Below are positions 1-9,144 of a stretch of DNA of 44,624 nt, in pieces. The stretch covers positions 1-44,624 of the forward strand of contig NZ_JASCOR010000017.1 in assembly GCF_029959445.1 (NCBI RefSeq). The letters are read 5' to 3'. Within the stretch, counting starts at the first letter, position 1. Each line of letters opens with the position of its first letter. Made by a program: the position numbers and the translations under genes. The notes under the pieces were generated by a model that saw only the letters and a program-made list of their open reading frames with translations, was not told the origin of the DNA and searched no databases. The DNA is from Stenotrophomonas sp. PS02298. Its GTDB lineage: Bacteria > Pseudomonadota > Gammaproteobacteria > Xanthomonadales > Xanthomonadaceae.

Positions 1-2
1 TT

Positions 3-155
3 TTGGGGGGTGTGGTCAAACCGCCAAAGGCCACCCCCCCCCCCCGCCCCCGGTGGGGTTTAACCACCGCTCCCACAAGAACCCAACCACGCGTCAATAG
101 ACCGTCACCACCTCCTCCGGCACAGCCCTTGCATCTGACTGGGCAGCAATCCTGA
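3..155 (+). CDS. possible 3' end of fliK (partial)
   Basis: One forward frame is open from the window edge to a TGA at 153-155, ten bases before the fliL start. Its last residues are Pro/Thr/Gln-rich and end in LHLTGQQS. fliK, the hook-length control protein, often precedes fliL in flagellar operons, so this could be its C-terminus. No FliK motif is recognisable, and the first 60 bases are homopolymer-rich and possibly unreliable. The call rests on position only. Confidence 0.2.
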   Translation: MGGVVKPPKATPPPRPRWGLTTAPTRTQPRVNRPSPPPPAQPLHLTGQQS

Positions 156-165
156 GGAGCTCCAC

Positions 166-681
166 GTGGCCGTTGCCGCTGATAAAAACCGCAAAGCTGA
201 ACCCACCAAGGAAGCGGCAAGCAAACCGAAGCGCTCGTTGTTGGTTCCTGCCCTGATCGCCGTGTTTGCTGCTGCCGCAGCCGGTGGCGGCGTCTGGTAT
301 TTCACCCAGGGCAAGGACCACGCCGAAGCCAGCAAGGAAGCCAAGCCCAAGACCCCCGCGCCGGCCCAGTACTTCGCGCTGGACCCGGCCTTCGTGGTCA
401 ACCTCAGCGGCCCGGTCGATGGCCCGCGCTACCTGCAGGTCGAAGTGCAGCTGATGACCCGTGATCCGCTCGCGCTGACCGCGCTGCAGACCCATGCACC
501 CGCCATCCGCGCCAGATTATTGATGCTGTTCTCGCAGGTAGAGCCGGCACAGATCGCCGACCGCGCGGGCAAGGAAAAGCTGCAGGCCGCCGCGCTGGCC
601 GAAGTACAGAAGCTGATGAAGGCCGAGACCGGCCAGAACAGCGCCGATGAGCTGTTGTTCACCAGCTTTGTGACCCAGTAA
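166..681 (+). CDS. fliL: flagellar basal-body protein FliL
   Basis: FliL is an inner-membrane protein around the flagellar stator and basal body that supports motor output. The 171-residue product has a Lys-rich cytoplasmic start, one membrane segment at about residues 24-45 (VPALIAVFAAAAAGGGVWYF) and a periplasmic domain with the family-like stretch YFALDPAFVVNL and a downstream YLQVEVQLMT. The start is a GTG with a clear GAGGAG ribosome site at 154-159, six bases upstream. It is first of the readable flagellar genes; fliM begins nine bases after its stop, so the two are almost certainly co-transcribed. Confidence 0.9.
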   Translation: MAVAADKNRKAEPTKEAASKPKRSLLVPALIAVFAAAAAGGGVWYFTQGKDHAEASKEAKPKTPAPAQYFALDPAFVVNLSGPVDGPRYLQVEVQLMTRDPLALTALQTHAPAIRARLLMLFSQVEPAQIADRAGKEKLQAAALAEVQKLMKAETGQNSADELLFTSFVTQ

Positions 682-690
682 GGCGCCACG

Positions 691-1707
691 ATGAGCATCA
701 ACGACCTGCTGTCCCAAGACGAGATCGACGCCCTGCTGCATGGCGTCGATTCCGGCTCGGTCAATACCGCCGAGCCGGAGGCGGCACCGGGTGAAGCGCG
801 TTCGTACGACTTCGCCAGCCAGGACCGCATCATCCGTGGGCGCATGCCGACCCTGGAAATGGTCAATGAGCGCTTTGCGCGTTTGTGGCGGATCGGCCTG
901 TTCAACCTGATCCGGCGCTCGGCCGAGTTGTCGGTGCGCGGCATCGAGCTGATCAAATTCGGTGACTACCTGCACTCGCTGTATGTACCGACCAACCTCA
1001 ACCTGATCCGCTTCAAGCCGCTGCGGGGCACCGGCCTGATCGTGTTCGAGCCGACCCTGGTATTTGCCATCGTCGACAACTTCTTCGGCGGTGACGGGCG
1101 CTACCCCACCCGTATCGAAGGCCGCGAATTCACCGCCACCGAAATGCGCGTGATCCAGCTGCTGCTGAAGCAGACCTTCACCGATCTGCGTGAAGCCTGG
1201 GGCCCGGTGATGAACGTTGATTTCGACTACATCAACTCCGAAATCAACCCGCACTTCGCCAACATCGTCAGCCCGCGCGAGTACGTGGTGGTCAGCCGCT
1301 TCCACGTCGAGCTCGACAGTGGCGGTGGCGACATCCACATCACCTTGCCGTACTCGATGCTGGAGCCGATCCGCGAACTGCTCGATGCAGGCATCCAGAG
1401 TGACCGCAACGACCGCGACGAAAGCTGGGCGGTGATGCTGCGCGAGCAGCTGGACACCGCAGAAGTCGAACTGTCCAGCGTGCTGGCCAAGCGCCGCATG
1501 AGCCTGCGCGAGCTGACCCGACTGAAGATCGGCGATGTGCTGCCCATCGAAATGCCCAAGCAGGTGCCGCTGTGCGTGGAAGGCATCCCGGTGTTCACCG
1601 GCGAGTTTGGTGTGTCCAACGAACGCAACGCCATCAAGATCACTGCAACCCATCCTCCGGGGAAGCGCCCCAGCGTCCCCGTGATCCAGGAAAACACCGA
1701 TGAATGA
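691..1707 (+). CDS. fliM: flagellar motor switch protein FliM
   Basis: FliM forms the C-ring with FliG and FliN and binds phosphorylated CheY to reverse rotation. The 338-residue length is normal. The N-terminal peptide LLSQDEIDALL (residues 6-16) is the conserved CheY-P binding segment. The middle domain contains the GGDGRYPTRIEGREFT stretch, typical of the CheC-like FliM core, and the C-terminus is a SpoA (FliN-like) domain. The last eight bases overlap the start of fliN, which suggests translational coupling. Confidence 0.97.
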   Translation: MSINDLLSQDEIDALLHGVDSGSVNTAEPEAAPGEARSYDFASQDRIIRGRMPTLEMVNERFARLWRIGLFNLIRRSAELSVRGIELIKFGDYLHSLYVPTNLNLIRFKPLRGTGLIVFEPTLVFAIVDNFFGGDGRYPTRIEGREFTATEMRVIQLLLKQTFTDLREAWGPVMNVDFDYINSEINPHFANIVSPREYVVVSRFHVELDSGGGDIHITLPYSMLEPIRELLDAGIQSDRNDRDESWAVMLREQLDTAEVELSSVLAKRRMSLRELTRLKIGDVLPIEMPKQVPLCVEGIPVFTGEFGVSNERNAIKITATHPPGKRPSVPVIQENTDE

Positions 1708-2047
1708 CAACCACTCCCCCGAAGCTGAAAACAGCGCCACACCTGCACAGTTCAGCAACCTGCAGGCCGACAACAGCAGCACCACCGATCTGGATCTGGA
1801 CGTCATCCTCGACGTACCGGTGACCTTGTCGCTGGAAGTCGGTCGCGCGCGTCTGCCGATCCGCAACCTGCTGCAGCTCAACCAGGGCTCGGTGGTCGAA
1901 CTGGAGCGCGGTGCCGGCGAATCGCTGGACGTGTTCGTCAATGGCACGCTGATTGCGCATGGCGAAGTCGTCGTCATCAATGATCGCTTCGGCGTGCGCT
2001 TGACCGATGTGGTCAGCCCCAGCGAGCGCATCCGGAGACTGCGTTGA
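1700..2047 (+). CDS. fliN: flagellar motor switch protein FliN
   Basis: FliN is the lower C-ring component of the flagellar switch. It also helps dock export substrates through FliH. The 115-residue protein has a variable acidic, Asn/Thr-rich N-terminus (about residues 1-30) and then one SpoA domain with the typical stretches VILDVPVTLSLEVGRARLPI, VVELERGAGESLDVFVNG and VVVINDRFGVRLTDVVS. The ATG lies inside the fliM 3' end, eight bases overlapping. Its stop overlaps the fliO TTG start. Confidence 0.96.
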   Translation: MNDNHSPEAENSATPAQFSNLQADNSSTTDLDLDVILDVPVTLSLEVGRARLPIRNLLQLNQGSVVELERGAGESLDVFVNGTLIAHGEVVVINDRFGVRLTDVVSPSERIRRLR

Positions 2048-2451
2048 TCGCATTGCTCGCTTATGCCGCACCGGCCGCCAAGGCGGCCGCGCCGGTCGGC
2101 CAGCATGCGGCGAGCGCGCCCGGCCTGTTTGGCGCGTTCTTCACCTTGCTGCTGGTGCTGGGCCTGATCATTGGGCTGGGCTGGCTGCTCAAGCGCATGC
2201 CCGGTGGCACGTTCCGACCGGCCGAAGGCTTGAAGGTGGTCGCCAGCATCAATGTCGGTGCCAAGGAACGCGTGGTGGTGGTCGACGTCAATGGCCAGCA
2301 GCTGCTGCTCGGCATCACCGCCGGTGGCATCAGCACCTTGCACCAGCTGCCGGAACCGCTGCCGCAAACACCGGCACCGGCCCTGCCCAATCTCAAACAA
2401 CTACCGAATTTCGCCCAGCTGCTGGCACAGAAGCTGCGCAAGGAACCCTGA
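2044..2451 (+). CDS. fliO: flagellar export apparatus protein FliO
   Basis: FliO is a small membrane protein that helps assemble FliP in the flagellar type III export gate. The 135-residue product has a short periplasmic start, one membrane helix around residues 28-48 (GAFFTLLLVLGLIIGLGWLL) and then the positively charged KRMPGG turn. The cytoplasmic domain resembles the family (LKVVASINVGAKERVVVVDV, QQLLLGIT). The start is a TTG at 2044 sharing bases with the fliN TGA, so expression probably relies on coupling. The stop shares one base with the fliP ATG. FliO is poorly conserved, so the call rests on topology, these motifs and position. Confidence 0.9.
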   Translation: MIALLAYAAPAAKAAAPVGQHAASAPGLFGAFFTLLLVLGLIIGLGWLLKRMPGGTFRPAEGLKVVASINVGAKERVVVVDVNGQQLLLGITAGGISTLHQLPEPLPQTPAPALPNLKQLPNFAQLLAQKLRKEP

Positions 2452-3248
2452 TGATGTCGGGCCAACGCTCTTACCCACGCGGCTTCAACCCACGCACGCT
2501 TTGGCAGCTGCTGATCGTGCTGGCATTGCTGGCATTGCCACTGTTCGCCTGGGCCGCACCCGGCCCGCAGGTACCGGCGTTGCCGGATGTGAACGTCGGC
2601 AAGATCGGCGGTGCGCCGGTCAGCCTGCCGCTGCAGACCTTGTTGCTGATGACGGCAATCACCTTGCTGCCATCGATGCTGCTGGTGCTCACCGCCTTCA
2701 CCCGCGTCATCATCGTGCTCGGCCTGTTGCGTCAGGCACTTGGCACCGGTCAGACGCCGTCCAACCAGATCCTGCTTGGTCTGGCCCTCTTCCTGACTGC
2801 GATGATCATGATGCCGGTCTGGGACAAGTCGTGGTCCACCGGCATGGCGCCGTATCTGGATGGTCAGATCGACTTCCAGACCGCCTGGCAACTGACCACC
2901 GCGCCACTGCGCGCCTTCATGCTGGCGCAGGTACGCGAAACCGACCTGATGACCTTCGCCGGCCTGGCCGGGCAAGGCCCTTACGCCAGTCCGGATGCGA
3001 TCCCGTTCCCGGTGCTGGTTGCCTCCTTCGTCACCAGCGAGCTGAAGACCGCGTTCGAAATCGGTTTCCTGATCTTCATCCCGTTCGTCATCATCGACCT
3101 GGTCGTGTCCAGCGTACTGATGTCGATGGGCATGATGATGCTGTCCCCCATGCTGGTCTCCGCCCCGTTCAAGATACTGCTGTTCGTGCTGGTGGACGGC
3201 TGGGTGCTGGTGGTCGGCACGCTGGCGGCGAGCTTCAACGTGGTGTAA
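2451..3248 (+). CDS. fliP: flagellar type III export protein FliP
   Basis: FliP forms the core of the flagellar export gate with FliQ and FliR. The 265-residue product starts at one of two adjacent ATGs (2451 or 2454), directly on the fliO stop. It has an N-terminal signal/membrane segment (LLIVLALLALPLFAWAA) and then the highly conserved LLLMTAITLLPSMLLVLTAF and VLGLLRQALGTGQTPSNQ blocks. The C-terminal helices include MSMGMMMLSPMLVSAPFK. The same frame is open well upstream, but that part lies over fliO and is not FliP-like. Unusually, no fliQ or fliR follows: the convergent dnaE2 stop is only 36 bases downstream. Confidence 0.97.
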   Translation: MMSGQRSYPRGFNPRTLWQLLIVLALLALPLFAWAAPGPQVPALPDVNVGKIGGAPVSLPLQTLLLMTAITLLPSMLLVLTAFTRVIIVLGLLRQALGTGQTPSNQILLGLALFLTAMIMMPVWDKSWSTGMAPYLDGQIDFQTAWQLTTAPLRAFMLAQVRETDLMTFAGLAGQGPYASPDAIPFPVLVASFVTSELKTAFEIGFLIFIPFVIIDLVVSSVLMSMGMMMLSPMLVSAPFKILLFVLVDGWVLVVGTLAASFNVV

Positions 3249-3284
3249 CTGCGAACAACGCTTCGAACGCGCGTCAACGGTGCC

Positions 3285-6200
3285 TCAATGGAAGTCGCGG
3301 CTGCGCACGTCCAGGCTGCCCAACAGCGGCGACAGATCATCCAGACGGCGTGCGATCAGATGACGCACGCCGTTTTCGGCTTCCAGCCGTCCACTGACCT
3401 GCAGCAACCGTGATTCCAGGAACACCTGCCGCTGCCGCTCGGCCAGCTGCCGCCAGACCACCACATTGATCTGGCCGAACTCGTCTTCCAAGGTGATGAA
3501 GGTGACGCCGCTCGCTGTCGCAGGACGTTGACGGCCCCGCACCAGGCCAGCGACCAGCACATTGCCGGTACTGCGCATGCTCTCCAGATCCTTTGAACTG
3601 CGACAACGACGCGCACTCAGCTGCCGTCGCAGGCGCGCCAGCGGATGCAGCTCCAAGGTGGTACCGAGCAAGGCGTAATCGGCGTTCAGATCCTCGCCGG
3701 CACTGGGCATCGGCAAGGCGACATCGGCTTCAGCGGTTGCTGGCTGATCATCAAACAAGGGCCGCTGGTCTTCGACACCGGCAATTGCCCAGCGCGCCCG
3801 ATGCCGGTTACCAGCCATGCCGCGCAAGGCGCCCGCATCGGCGAGCAAGGCACGGGCGCGTGCATCGAGATCGGCACGTCGGCACAGGTCGGCGATATCG
3901 GTGAACGCGGTCTGCGCCCTCGCCTGCTCGATGCGCAATGCGTCTTCCGCGTTGAAACCACGCACGAGGCAAAAGCCCAGGCGGATCGCCAGCCGCTCAT
4001 TGCCGCGTTCCCATTCCAGGGAGCATTCCCAGCCGCTGTAACGCACATCCAGCGGCCGCGTCGCCACCCCATGCCGGCGCACATCCTGCAGCAGCTGGTC
4101 CGGGCTGTAGAAACCCATCGGCTGGCTGTTGAGCAGTGCGCAGGTGAACTCGGCTGGATGGTGGCATTTCAGCCAACTGCTGGCATAGGCGATCAACGCG
4201 AAGCTGGCCGCATGGCTTTCCGGAAAACCATAACTGCCGAAGCCCTTGATCTGCTCGAAGATGCGCTCGGCGAATGCGAGCGGATAGCCGCGCTCCAGCA
4301 TGCCCTCGGTGAGCTTCAGCCGATGTGGCTCCAGCCCGCCGTGGCGTTTCCAGGCTGCCATCGAACGGCGCAGGCCATCGGCTTCACTGGCGTTATAGCC
4401 CGCCGCCACCATCGCGATCTGCATCACCTGTTCCTGGAACAGCGGCACACCCAAAGTGCGTTCAAGCACCGCTTCCAATGCTTTGGAGGGATAGCTGACC
4501 AACTCTTCGCCGGTACGGCGGCGCAGGTAGGGATGCACCATGTCACCCTGGATCGGGCCGGGACGGACAATGGCCACTTCAACCACCAGATCGTAGAACG
4601 TCTGCGGCTTCAATCGCGGCAGCATCGCCATCTGTGCGCGCGATTCGATCTGGAACACGCCGATGGTATCGGCGCGACTGATCATCGCGTAGGTTTTCTT
4701 GTCTTCCTGAGGGATCGTCGCCAAGGTGAAATGCAGGCCGCGATAACGCTCGATCAGATCGAAACAACGGCGCACCGCGGTGAGCATGCCCAAGGCCAAT
4801 ACATCAACCTTCATCAGGCCCAGCGCTTCCAGATCATCCTTGTCCCACTGGATCACGGTGCGCGCCTCCATCGCGGCGTTTTCCACCGGCACCATGCTGT
4901 GCAGTGCACGCTCGGAAATGACGAAGCCGCCTGGATGCTGGGACAGGTAATGCGGGAAATCGATCAGTTCTTTGGCCAATACCAGGATGCGGCGCAACAG
5001 CGGGCTATCCGGGTCGAAGCCGTGTTCGCGCAGACGCTCTTCCTCTGGAATGCTGTCCGACCAGTGGCCGACGCACGAAGTCAGCTGGGTGATCACGTCA
5101 CCGGGCATGCCCAGCACCCGCGCCACATCACGCAGGGCGCCGCGCCCGCCGTACTGTGTCGCCACGGCAGCCAAGGCAGCCCGTTCACGGCCATAACGCG
5201 AAAACACGTACTGGATGACTTCCTCGCGCCGCTCATGCTCGAAATCCACGTCGATATCCGGCGGCTCATCACGGTCGTCGGAAATGAAACGCTCGAACAA
5301 TAGATGGCTGTGCGAAGGATCCAGTTCGGTAATGCCAAGCACGAAGCAGACCACCGAATTGGCGGCCGAACCGCGCCCTTGGCAAACGATGCCGATGCTG
5401 CGCGCATAGGCCACCAGGTCATGCACGGTGAGAAAGTACGAGGCGTACTTCTTCTTGGCGATCAGGCCAAGTTCCTTTTCGATCAGGGCTTGCGCCTGCG
5501 GCGGAGTACCCTCCGGCCAACGCTTGCCTGCACCACGCGTCACCAGCTCCGCCAGCCAGCACTGCGCGGTGTAACCGGCGGGTACCACCTCGCTGGGATA
5601 CAGGTAGTTGACCGCTTCTTTCAGATCAAACCCGGCGCAGCGTTCGGCGATGCACAGCGTCTGCTGCAGCAACTCGGCTGGATAGATCGCCTGCAACGCC
5701 TGCAACGGACGCAGATGCCGCTCACCGTTGGCGAACAGCCGCTGCCCGGCCTCGGCAACGGTGACGCGGTGGCGGATGGCCGTCATCACATCCTGCAATG
5801 CCCGGCGTCCGCGCGCATGCATATGCACGTCGCCAGCGGCCACCAATGGCAGCTGCAGCTGCGCACCCAGTGCCTGCAGCTGCTGCAGACGCGCCTTGTC
5901 ATCGGCACCGTGGTGCAGTTCCACCGCAATCCAGCAGCGCTGCGGAAACCACTCACGCAACTGCATGCCCTCGGCAGGCTCCACCTGTACCGCAGGCAAC
6001 CACAAGGCAAGCAGGCCGCTGCGATCAATCGCCGCCAGGTCCTCGGCCAACAGCCGGTACTCGCCCTTTTCCGCCCGCCGCCTTGCCTGTGTTATCAACC
6101 AGCACAGCGCTTGGTAGCCTGCGGCGTCTTCCACCAGCAGGACCAGCCTGGCGCCGTTTTCCAGTTGAATTTCGCTGCCGACAATCAGCTGCAAGCCGGT

Positions 6201-6374
6201 TTCCCTGGATGCGCGCCAAGCGCGCACGATGCCGGCCAGCGTGCATTCGTCGGTGATCGCCAACGCTTTGTAGCCATGCGCCTTGGCCCGCGCGAACAAT
6301 TCATCCGCAGTCGATGCGCCGCGCTGGAAGCTGAAAGCGGACAGGCAATGCAGTTCGGCATAAGCGGCAGTCAT
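3285..6374 (-). CDS. dnaE2: error-prone DNA polymerase DnaE2 (ImuC)
   Basis: This C-family polymerase is the catalytic subunit of the ImuA-ImuB-DnaE2 damage-tolerance mutasome. The 1029-residue protein has an N-terminal PHP domain ([16 protein letters not shown]), then the polymerase core with the catalytic PDIDVDF at about residues 371-377 and the later [10 protein letters not shown]. The tail has an OB-fold ([16 protein letters not shown]) and the family-typical C-terminal SRDFH. The ATG at 6374 is chosen because it overlaps the imuB stop as ATGA. A 19-residue longer reading exists but its N-terminus is Arg/Gly junk. It is the last gene of a four-gene operon starting at lexA. Confidence 0.97.
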   Translation of the reverse strand: MTAAYAELHCLSAFSFQRGASTADELFARAKAHGYKALAITDECTLAGIVRAWRASRETGLQLIVGSEIQLENGARLVLLVEDAAGYQALCWLITQARRRAEKGEYRLLAEDLAAIDRSGLLALWLPAVQVEPAEGMQLREWFPQRCWIAVELHHGADDKARLQQLQALGAQLQLPLVAAGDVHMHARGRRALQDVMTAIRHRVTVAEAGQRLFANGERHLRPLQALQAIYPAELLQQTLCIAERCAGFDLKEAVNYLYPSEVVPAGYTAQCWLAELVTRGAGKRWPEGTPPQAQALIEKELGLIAKKKYASYFLTVHDLVAYARSIGIVCQGRGSAANSVVCFVLGITELDPSHSHLLFERFISDDRDEPPDIDVDFEHERREEVIQYVFSRYGRERAALAAVATQYGGRGALRDVARVLGMPGDVITQLTSCVGHWSDSIPEEERLREHGFDPDSPLLRRILVLAKELIDFPHYLSQHPGGFVISERALHSMVPVENAAMEARTVIQWDKDDLEALGLMKVDVLALGMLTAVRRCFDLIERYRGLHFTLATIPQEDKKTYAMISRADTIGVFQIESRAQMAMLPRLKPQTFYDLVVEVAIVRPGPIQGDMVHPYLRRRTGEELVSYPSKALEAVLERTLGVPLFQEQVMQIAMVAAGYNASEADGLRRSMAAWKRHGGLEPHRLKLTEGMLERGYPLAFAERIFEQIKGFGSYGFPESHAASFALIAYASSWLKCHHPAEFTCALLNSQPMGFYSPDQLLQDVRRHGVATRPLDVRYSGWECSLEWERGNERLAIRLGFCLVRGFNAEDALRIEQARAQTAFTDIADLCRRADLDARARALLADAGALRGMAGNRHRARWAIAGVEDQRPLFDDQPATAEADVALPMPSAGEDLNADYALLGTTLELHPLARLRRQLSARRCRSSKDLESMRSTGNVLVAGLVRGRQRPATASGVTFITLEDEFGQINVVVWRQLAERQRQVFLESRLLQVSGRLEAENGVRHLIARRLDDLSPLLGSLDVRSRDFH

Positions 6375-7792
6375 GCGAACCAGCCCTGCAGCATGAAGCC
6401 GCCCTCGCCGCCCACCTCGCGCCACGCCCATGCCTGTTGGCCAAAGCGGGTGCTGACCCGGTAGTAATCACGACGCACGTCATCGCCGTCCCACCAGCCA
6501 CTCTCGATCCGTTCCGGCGCCGACAACAATTCCGGGCTTGCCCCCGGCCAAGGCTGTGGCGTGCGCAGCAACCACCCTGGCCGCGCTGGCGACGGCAGGC
6601 TGTTGGTTGTTGGGCCTGCAGCTGGAGCAGCCTCGCCACGCCAGGCATATTCGGGGCGATGGTCGGCATGCACACGCAGGCCGTGCACGGATTGATCACC
6701 CAGCCGGGCGCGTAGGCGTTCGCGCAATTGTTCCCACGGCATGCTCTGCTGCGGGCGGGTATCGAACAGCTCGCGGTGTTCTGGCACAAAGGCCGGCAAC
6801 TGATCGGCACGCAGGCCGAACTGACGCACCGGTGCCGGGATCTTGGCTTGTTCCAAGCGGCTGCGGGCAATCTCGAACAACAGGCTGGCATCGCGCTCGG
6901 CGGCCAGTAGACCGATCTCCAGCGTGGTGGTCGGCCGGTCCTCGTGCTCCAGCAACAGCGCAAACCGCTGCACGCTGCCGTCACGGCCGGCAAGAAATGC
7001 GGCAAGGTCCGAGGTCAGGCGTCGCAACGGGAACAGCAAGGCCTGCGAGGATTCCACTTCATAGCCCAGCTCGATGCGCAGTTCGAACACATCCGGCGGC
7101 TGATACGGCTGCAGTACAAAGGCCCGCTCGCCCAGCAAGGCATCCAGCTGCCGCAATACATCCGGCGCAAAGCGCCGGTTGATGCTGGCCCGAGGCAAGC
7201 CCTGCAATTGTTTGACGGTGCGGATACCCATGCGTGCGAACGCCGCCGAGGCACTGGCACCAAAGCCAGCCCGCGCCACCGGCAGCTGCCCGAGCAATGC
7301 GGCCAAGCCAGCCTCATCCACGCTCAGACCATCGCGCACATTGGCCAGTGCGCGGGCAGCCACCGGGTTGGGTGCCAATGCGATGCGGTGACGGAAGCCC
7401 AAGGCGTCCAACTCCTGCCGCAGGCGCGCCTCGAACTTCGGCCACGGCCCGAACAGCGCCAGGCTGTGCTCGATTTCGATGATCAGCGACTGCGCATACT
7501 GCAGGCTGACCTGCGAACTGAATTGATACGCCCAGGCGGCAAGGAAGCGATGCCATTCCGACTGCGCGTCCGGCTCATACGGGTGTATCTCAAACCCGGT
7601 TGCCAATGCCTGCGCCGTCACCAGCGACTGCCCTGCCTTCAGCCCCAGCGCCGCCGCCGCAGGATTGACTGCATGCAGCACCCGTCGCTGGCTGGGCCCA
7701 CTGATCAATACCCGCGCCGCGTCCGGCTCGGCACAGCCACGCAGGACGCCGTCCATGGCCAGATGTGGCAACAGGATGCAGGCCCAGCGCAT
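6371..7792 (-). CDS. imuB: Y-family polymerase-like protein ImuB
   Basis: ImuB is a catalytically inactive Y-family polymerase relative that links DnaE2 to the sliding clamp and ImuA. The 473-residue length fits. It starts [15 protein letters not shown], where true Y-family polymerases carry an acidic catalytic motif, and the second catalytic region reads [12 protein letters not shown] instead of the usual SIDE-type motif. That pattern agrees with the known loss of activity in ImuB. A possible clamp-binding stretch is HRELFD near residue 340; this is inference. It lies three bases after imuA and overlaps dnaE2 by four. Confidence 0.95.
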   Translation of the reverse strand: MRWACILLPHLAMDGVLRGCAEPDAARVLISGPSQRRVLHAVNPAAAALGLKAGQSLVTAQALATGFEIHPYEPDAQSEWHRFLAAWAYQFSSQVSLQYAQSLIIEIEHSLALFGPWPKFEARLRQELDALGFRHRIALAPNPVAARALANVRDGLSVDEAGLAALLGQLPVARAGFGASASAAFARMGIRTVKQLQGLPRASINRRFAPDVLRQLDALLGERAFVLQPYQPPDVFELRIELGYEVESSQALLFPLRRLTSDLAAFLAGRDGSVQRFALLLEHEDRPTTTLEIGLLAAERDASLLFEIARSRLEQAKIPAPVRQFGLRADQLPAFVPEHRELFDTRPQQSMPWEQLRERLRARLGDQSVHGLRVHADHRPEYAWRGEAAPAAGPTTNSLPSPARPGWLLRTPQPWPGASPELLSAPERIESGWWDGDDVRRDYYRVSTRFGQQAWAWREVGGEGGFMLQGWFA

Positions 7793-7795
7793 GGC

Positions 7796-8416
7796 TTACT
7801 GCTCCCGGGCAAACGGCAACGGGCGCGACGGCACCATGCCACCACGACACTTCAGCACCCGCAGCTGCGCCGGCTGCGCATCGATCGCGATGCGCAGGGC
7901 GGCCGGCGAAGGGTTCTTTGCCGCCTGCAATGGCCGGCTCGCAAAACCCAGCGTCTGCCCTGATTCGGCTGCCACCTGCAGCCGCCGCAAGGCTTTGTCC
8001 TCGGCCATCTGCGGCCAGCACAGTACGGCCCCGCAGCTACCCGAACGCAGGCATTGTTCAGTCGCCCACAGCGCATCACGTTGATCATTGGCCTGCACCA
8101 CCTGCAGCTGGCGCAGGTCGATACCCGCCGCCTGCCAGGCCGGTGCATAGGGAACATGCGGCGGTGCCACCAGCACCACACGCTCACCGGCCTGGGTCAA
8201 GCGGGCCAGCGAGGGCCATAGCAGCTGCAACTCACCGACACCTTCGGCCGGCAACAGAATCTCGCTCAACGCCGACTCCGGCCAGCCACCGGTAGGCAGC
8301 GCCTCATCCAGCAGCGCATGACCCGTAGGCTGGCGGCTGGCCGGCAGCGGCGCAGGCCGACCACGCCAGACCCGGCGTTCGTGCAGCAGGCTATCGAGGG
8401 CAACAACCGCGCCCAT
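7796..8416 (-). CDS. imuA: translesion synthesis accessory protein ImuA
   Basis: ImuA is a RecA/SulA-like accessory protein of the ImuABC mutasome. The 206-residue product starts with a short basic region containing VWRGRPAP. It continues with the family stretch GHALLDEALPTGGWPESALSEIL, in which the RecA-like core begins, and an LVAPPHVPYAPAW block. There is no clear Walker A motif. Its ATG shares one base with the lexA stop (TGATG), and imuB follows after three bases, so the operon is tightly coupled. The gamma-proteobacterial ImuA family is often labelled 'SulA-like' or 'cell division inhibitor' in databases. Confidence 0.9.
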   Translation of the reverse strand: MGAVVALDSLLHERRVWRGRPAPLPASRQPTGHALLDEALPTGGWPESALSEILLPAEGVGELQLLWPSLARLTQAGERVVLVAPPHVPYAPAWQAAGIDLRQLQVVQANDQRDALWATEQCLRSGSCGAVLCWPQMAEDKALRRLQVAAESGQTLGFASRPLQAAKNPSPAALRIAIDAQPAQLRVLKCRGGMVPSRPLPFAREQ

Positions 8417-9033
8417 CAGCCACGCCGGACCAGACCACAGAACACGCCCTCGATGGCGAAGTCCTGATCGTGCTGCACTTCAATCGGCGCATAGGCCGGG
8501 TTGCGCGGCAGCAGCCGCAGCGTTGTGCCATTGCGTGAGAGCCGCTTGATGGTCAACTCACCGTCCAGCCGCGCCACCACCGTCTGTCCGTTGCGCGCAT
8601 CACTGCTGCGCCGGACCCCGACCAGATCTCCGTCGAAAATGCCGTCATCAATCATCGAATCGCCTTGCACGCGCAGAAGGTAATCCGGGCGCGCGGCAAA
8701 CAGCCGCTCATCCAAGGCCAAGGTGTCGGCCAGCTCTGCGTCGGCACCGATCGGTGCGCCCGCGGCAACCCGTCCAAGCACGGGCACCTGCAGCAGCTCC
8801 GCCCTTGGGATCTGACCCGCCGGGCGAATCCCGCGGGCCTGACCCGTAGCCACCTCGATCAGGCCAGCCTCGTTCAAGGCCAGCACATGCTTGCGTGCTG
8901 CGCCGCGCGACGCCAAGCCGCAGGCAGCAGCAATTTCAGCCAAGGACGGGGCCTGTCCATGCCCATTCACCTGGTCACGGATATAGCGAAGGATGGCGGC
9001 TCGGCGCGGGCTGAGGTCAGTCATGGAGTACAT
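8416..9033 (-). CDS. lexA: LexA-type SOS repressor (second-LexA, imu cassette)
   Basis: This is a self-cleaving SOS repressor heading the imuA-imuB-dnaE2 operon. The 205-residue protein has a winged helix-turn-helix (about 1-70, PSLAEIAAACGLASRGAA). The Ala-Gly cleavage bond is in VAAGAPIG (A91-G92), and the catalytic Ser126 (GDSMIDDG) and Lys163 (LTIKRL) are intact. The ATG at 9033 is favoured because GGAG at 9039-9042 sits five bases upstream; an ATG at 9024 is possible. Both the ribosome site and the first codons lie in a palindromic operator. Xanthomonads and some pseudomonads carry two LexA proteins with different operators; the linkage here fits the LexA2 type. Only one lexA is in the window. 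Confidence 0.93.
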   Translation of the reverse strand: MYSMTDLSPRRAAILRYIRDQVNGHGQAPSLAEIAAACGLASRGAARKHVLALNEAGLIEVATGQARGIRPAGQIPRAELLQVPVLGRVAAGAPIGADAELADTLALDERLFAARPDYLLRVQGDSMIDDGIFDGDLVGVRRSSDARNGQTVVARLDGELTIKRLSRNGTTLRLLPRNPAYAPIEVQHDQDFAIEGVFCGLVRRG

Positions 9034-9042
9034 TTGTACTCC
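9025..9042. promoter_or_regulatory. LexA operator over the lexA start codon
   Basis: A perfect inverted repeat, GGAGTACA-TT-TGTACTCC, covers the ribosome site and first three codons of lexA. The core AGTAC-N4-GTACT has the GTAC-N4-GTRC layout known for LexA2 operators that govern imu cassettes in Pseudomonas putida, and differs from the E. coli CTGT-N8-ACAG box. It is therefore the likely autoregulatory site of the cassette. It also lies about 100 bases upstream of the divergent diguanylate cyclase gene. Confidence 0.75.
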
Positions 9043-9144
9043 ATCTGCACAAAGCCCGCCAGCGGCTAAGCGCCGCTATTCAGGTGAATGCGGAAAACAC
9101 ATTGCCACTGCTATCTTTCGCGCCATATGGACCGGAAAGCTTCC

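Noticed and set aside
517-2400. Open frame of 627 codons antisense to fliM-fliO
   Set aside because: It lies opposite well-supported flagellar genes, is Gln/His/Asp-rich with no known domain, and is a typical shadow in GC-rich DNA.
3645-5303. Open frame of 552 codons antisense to dnaE2
   Set aside because: Shadow of the polymerase gene; composition is His/Gln-rich with no motifs.
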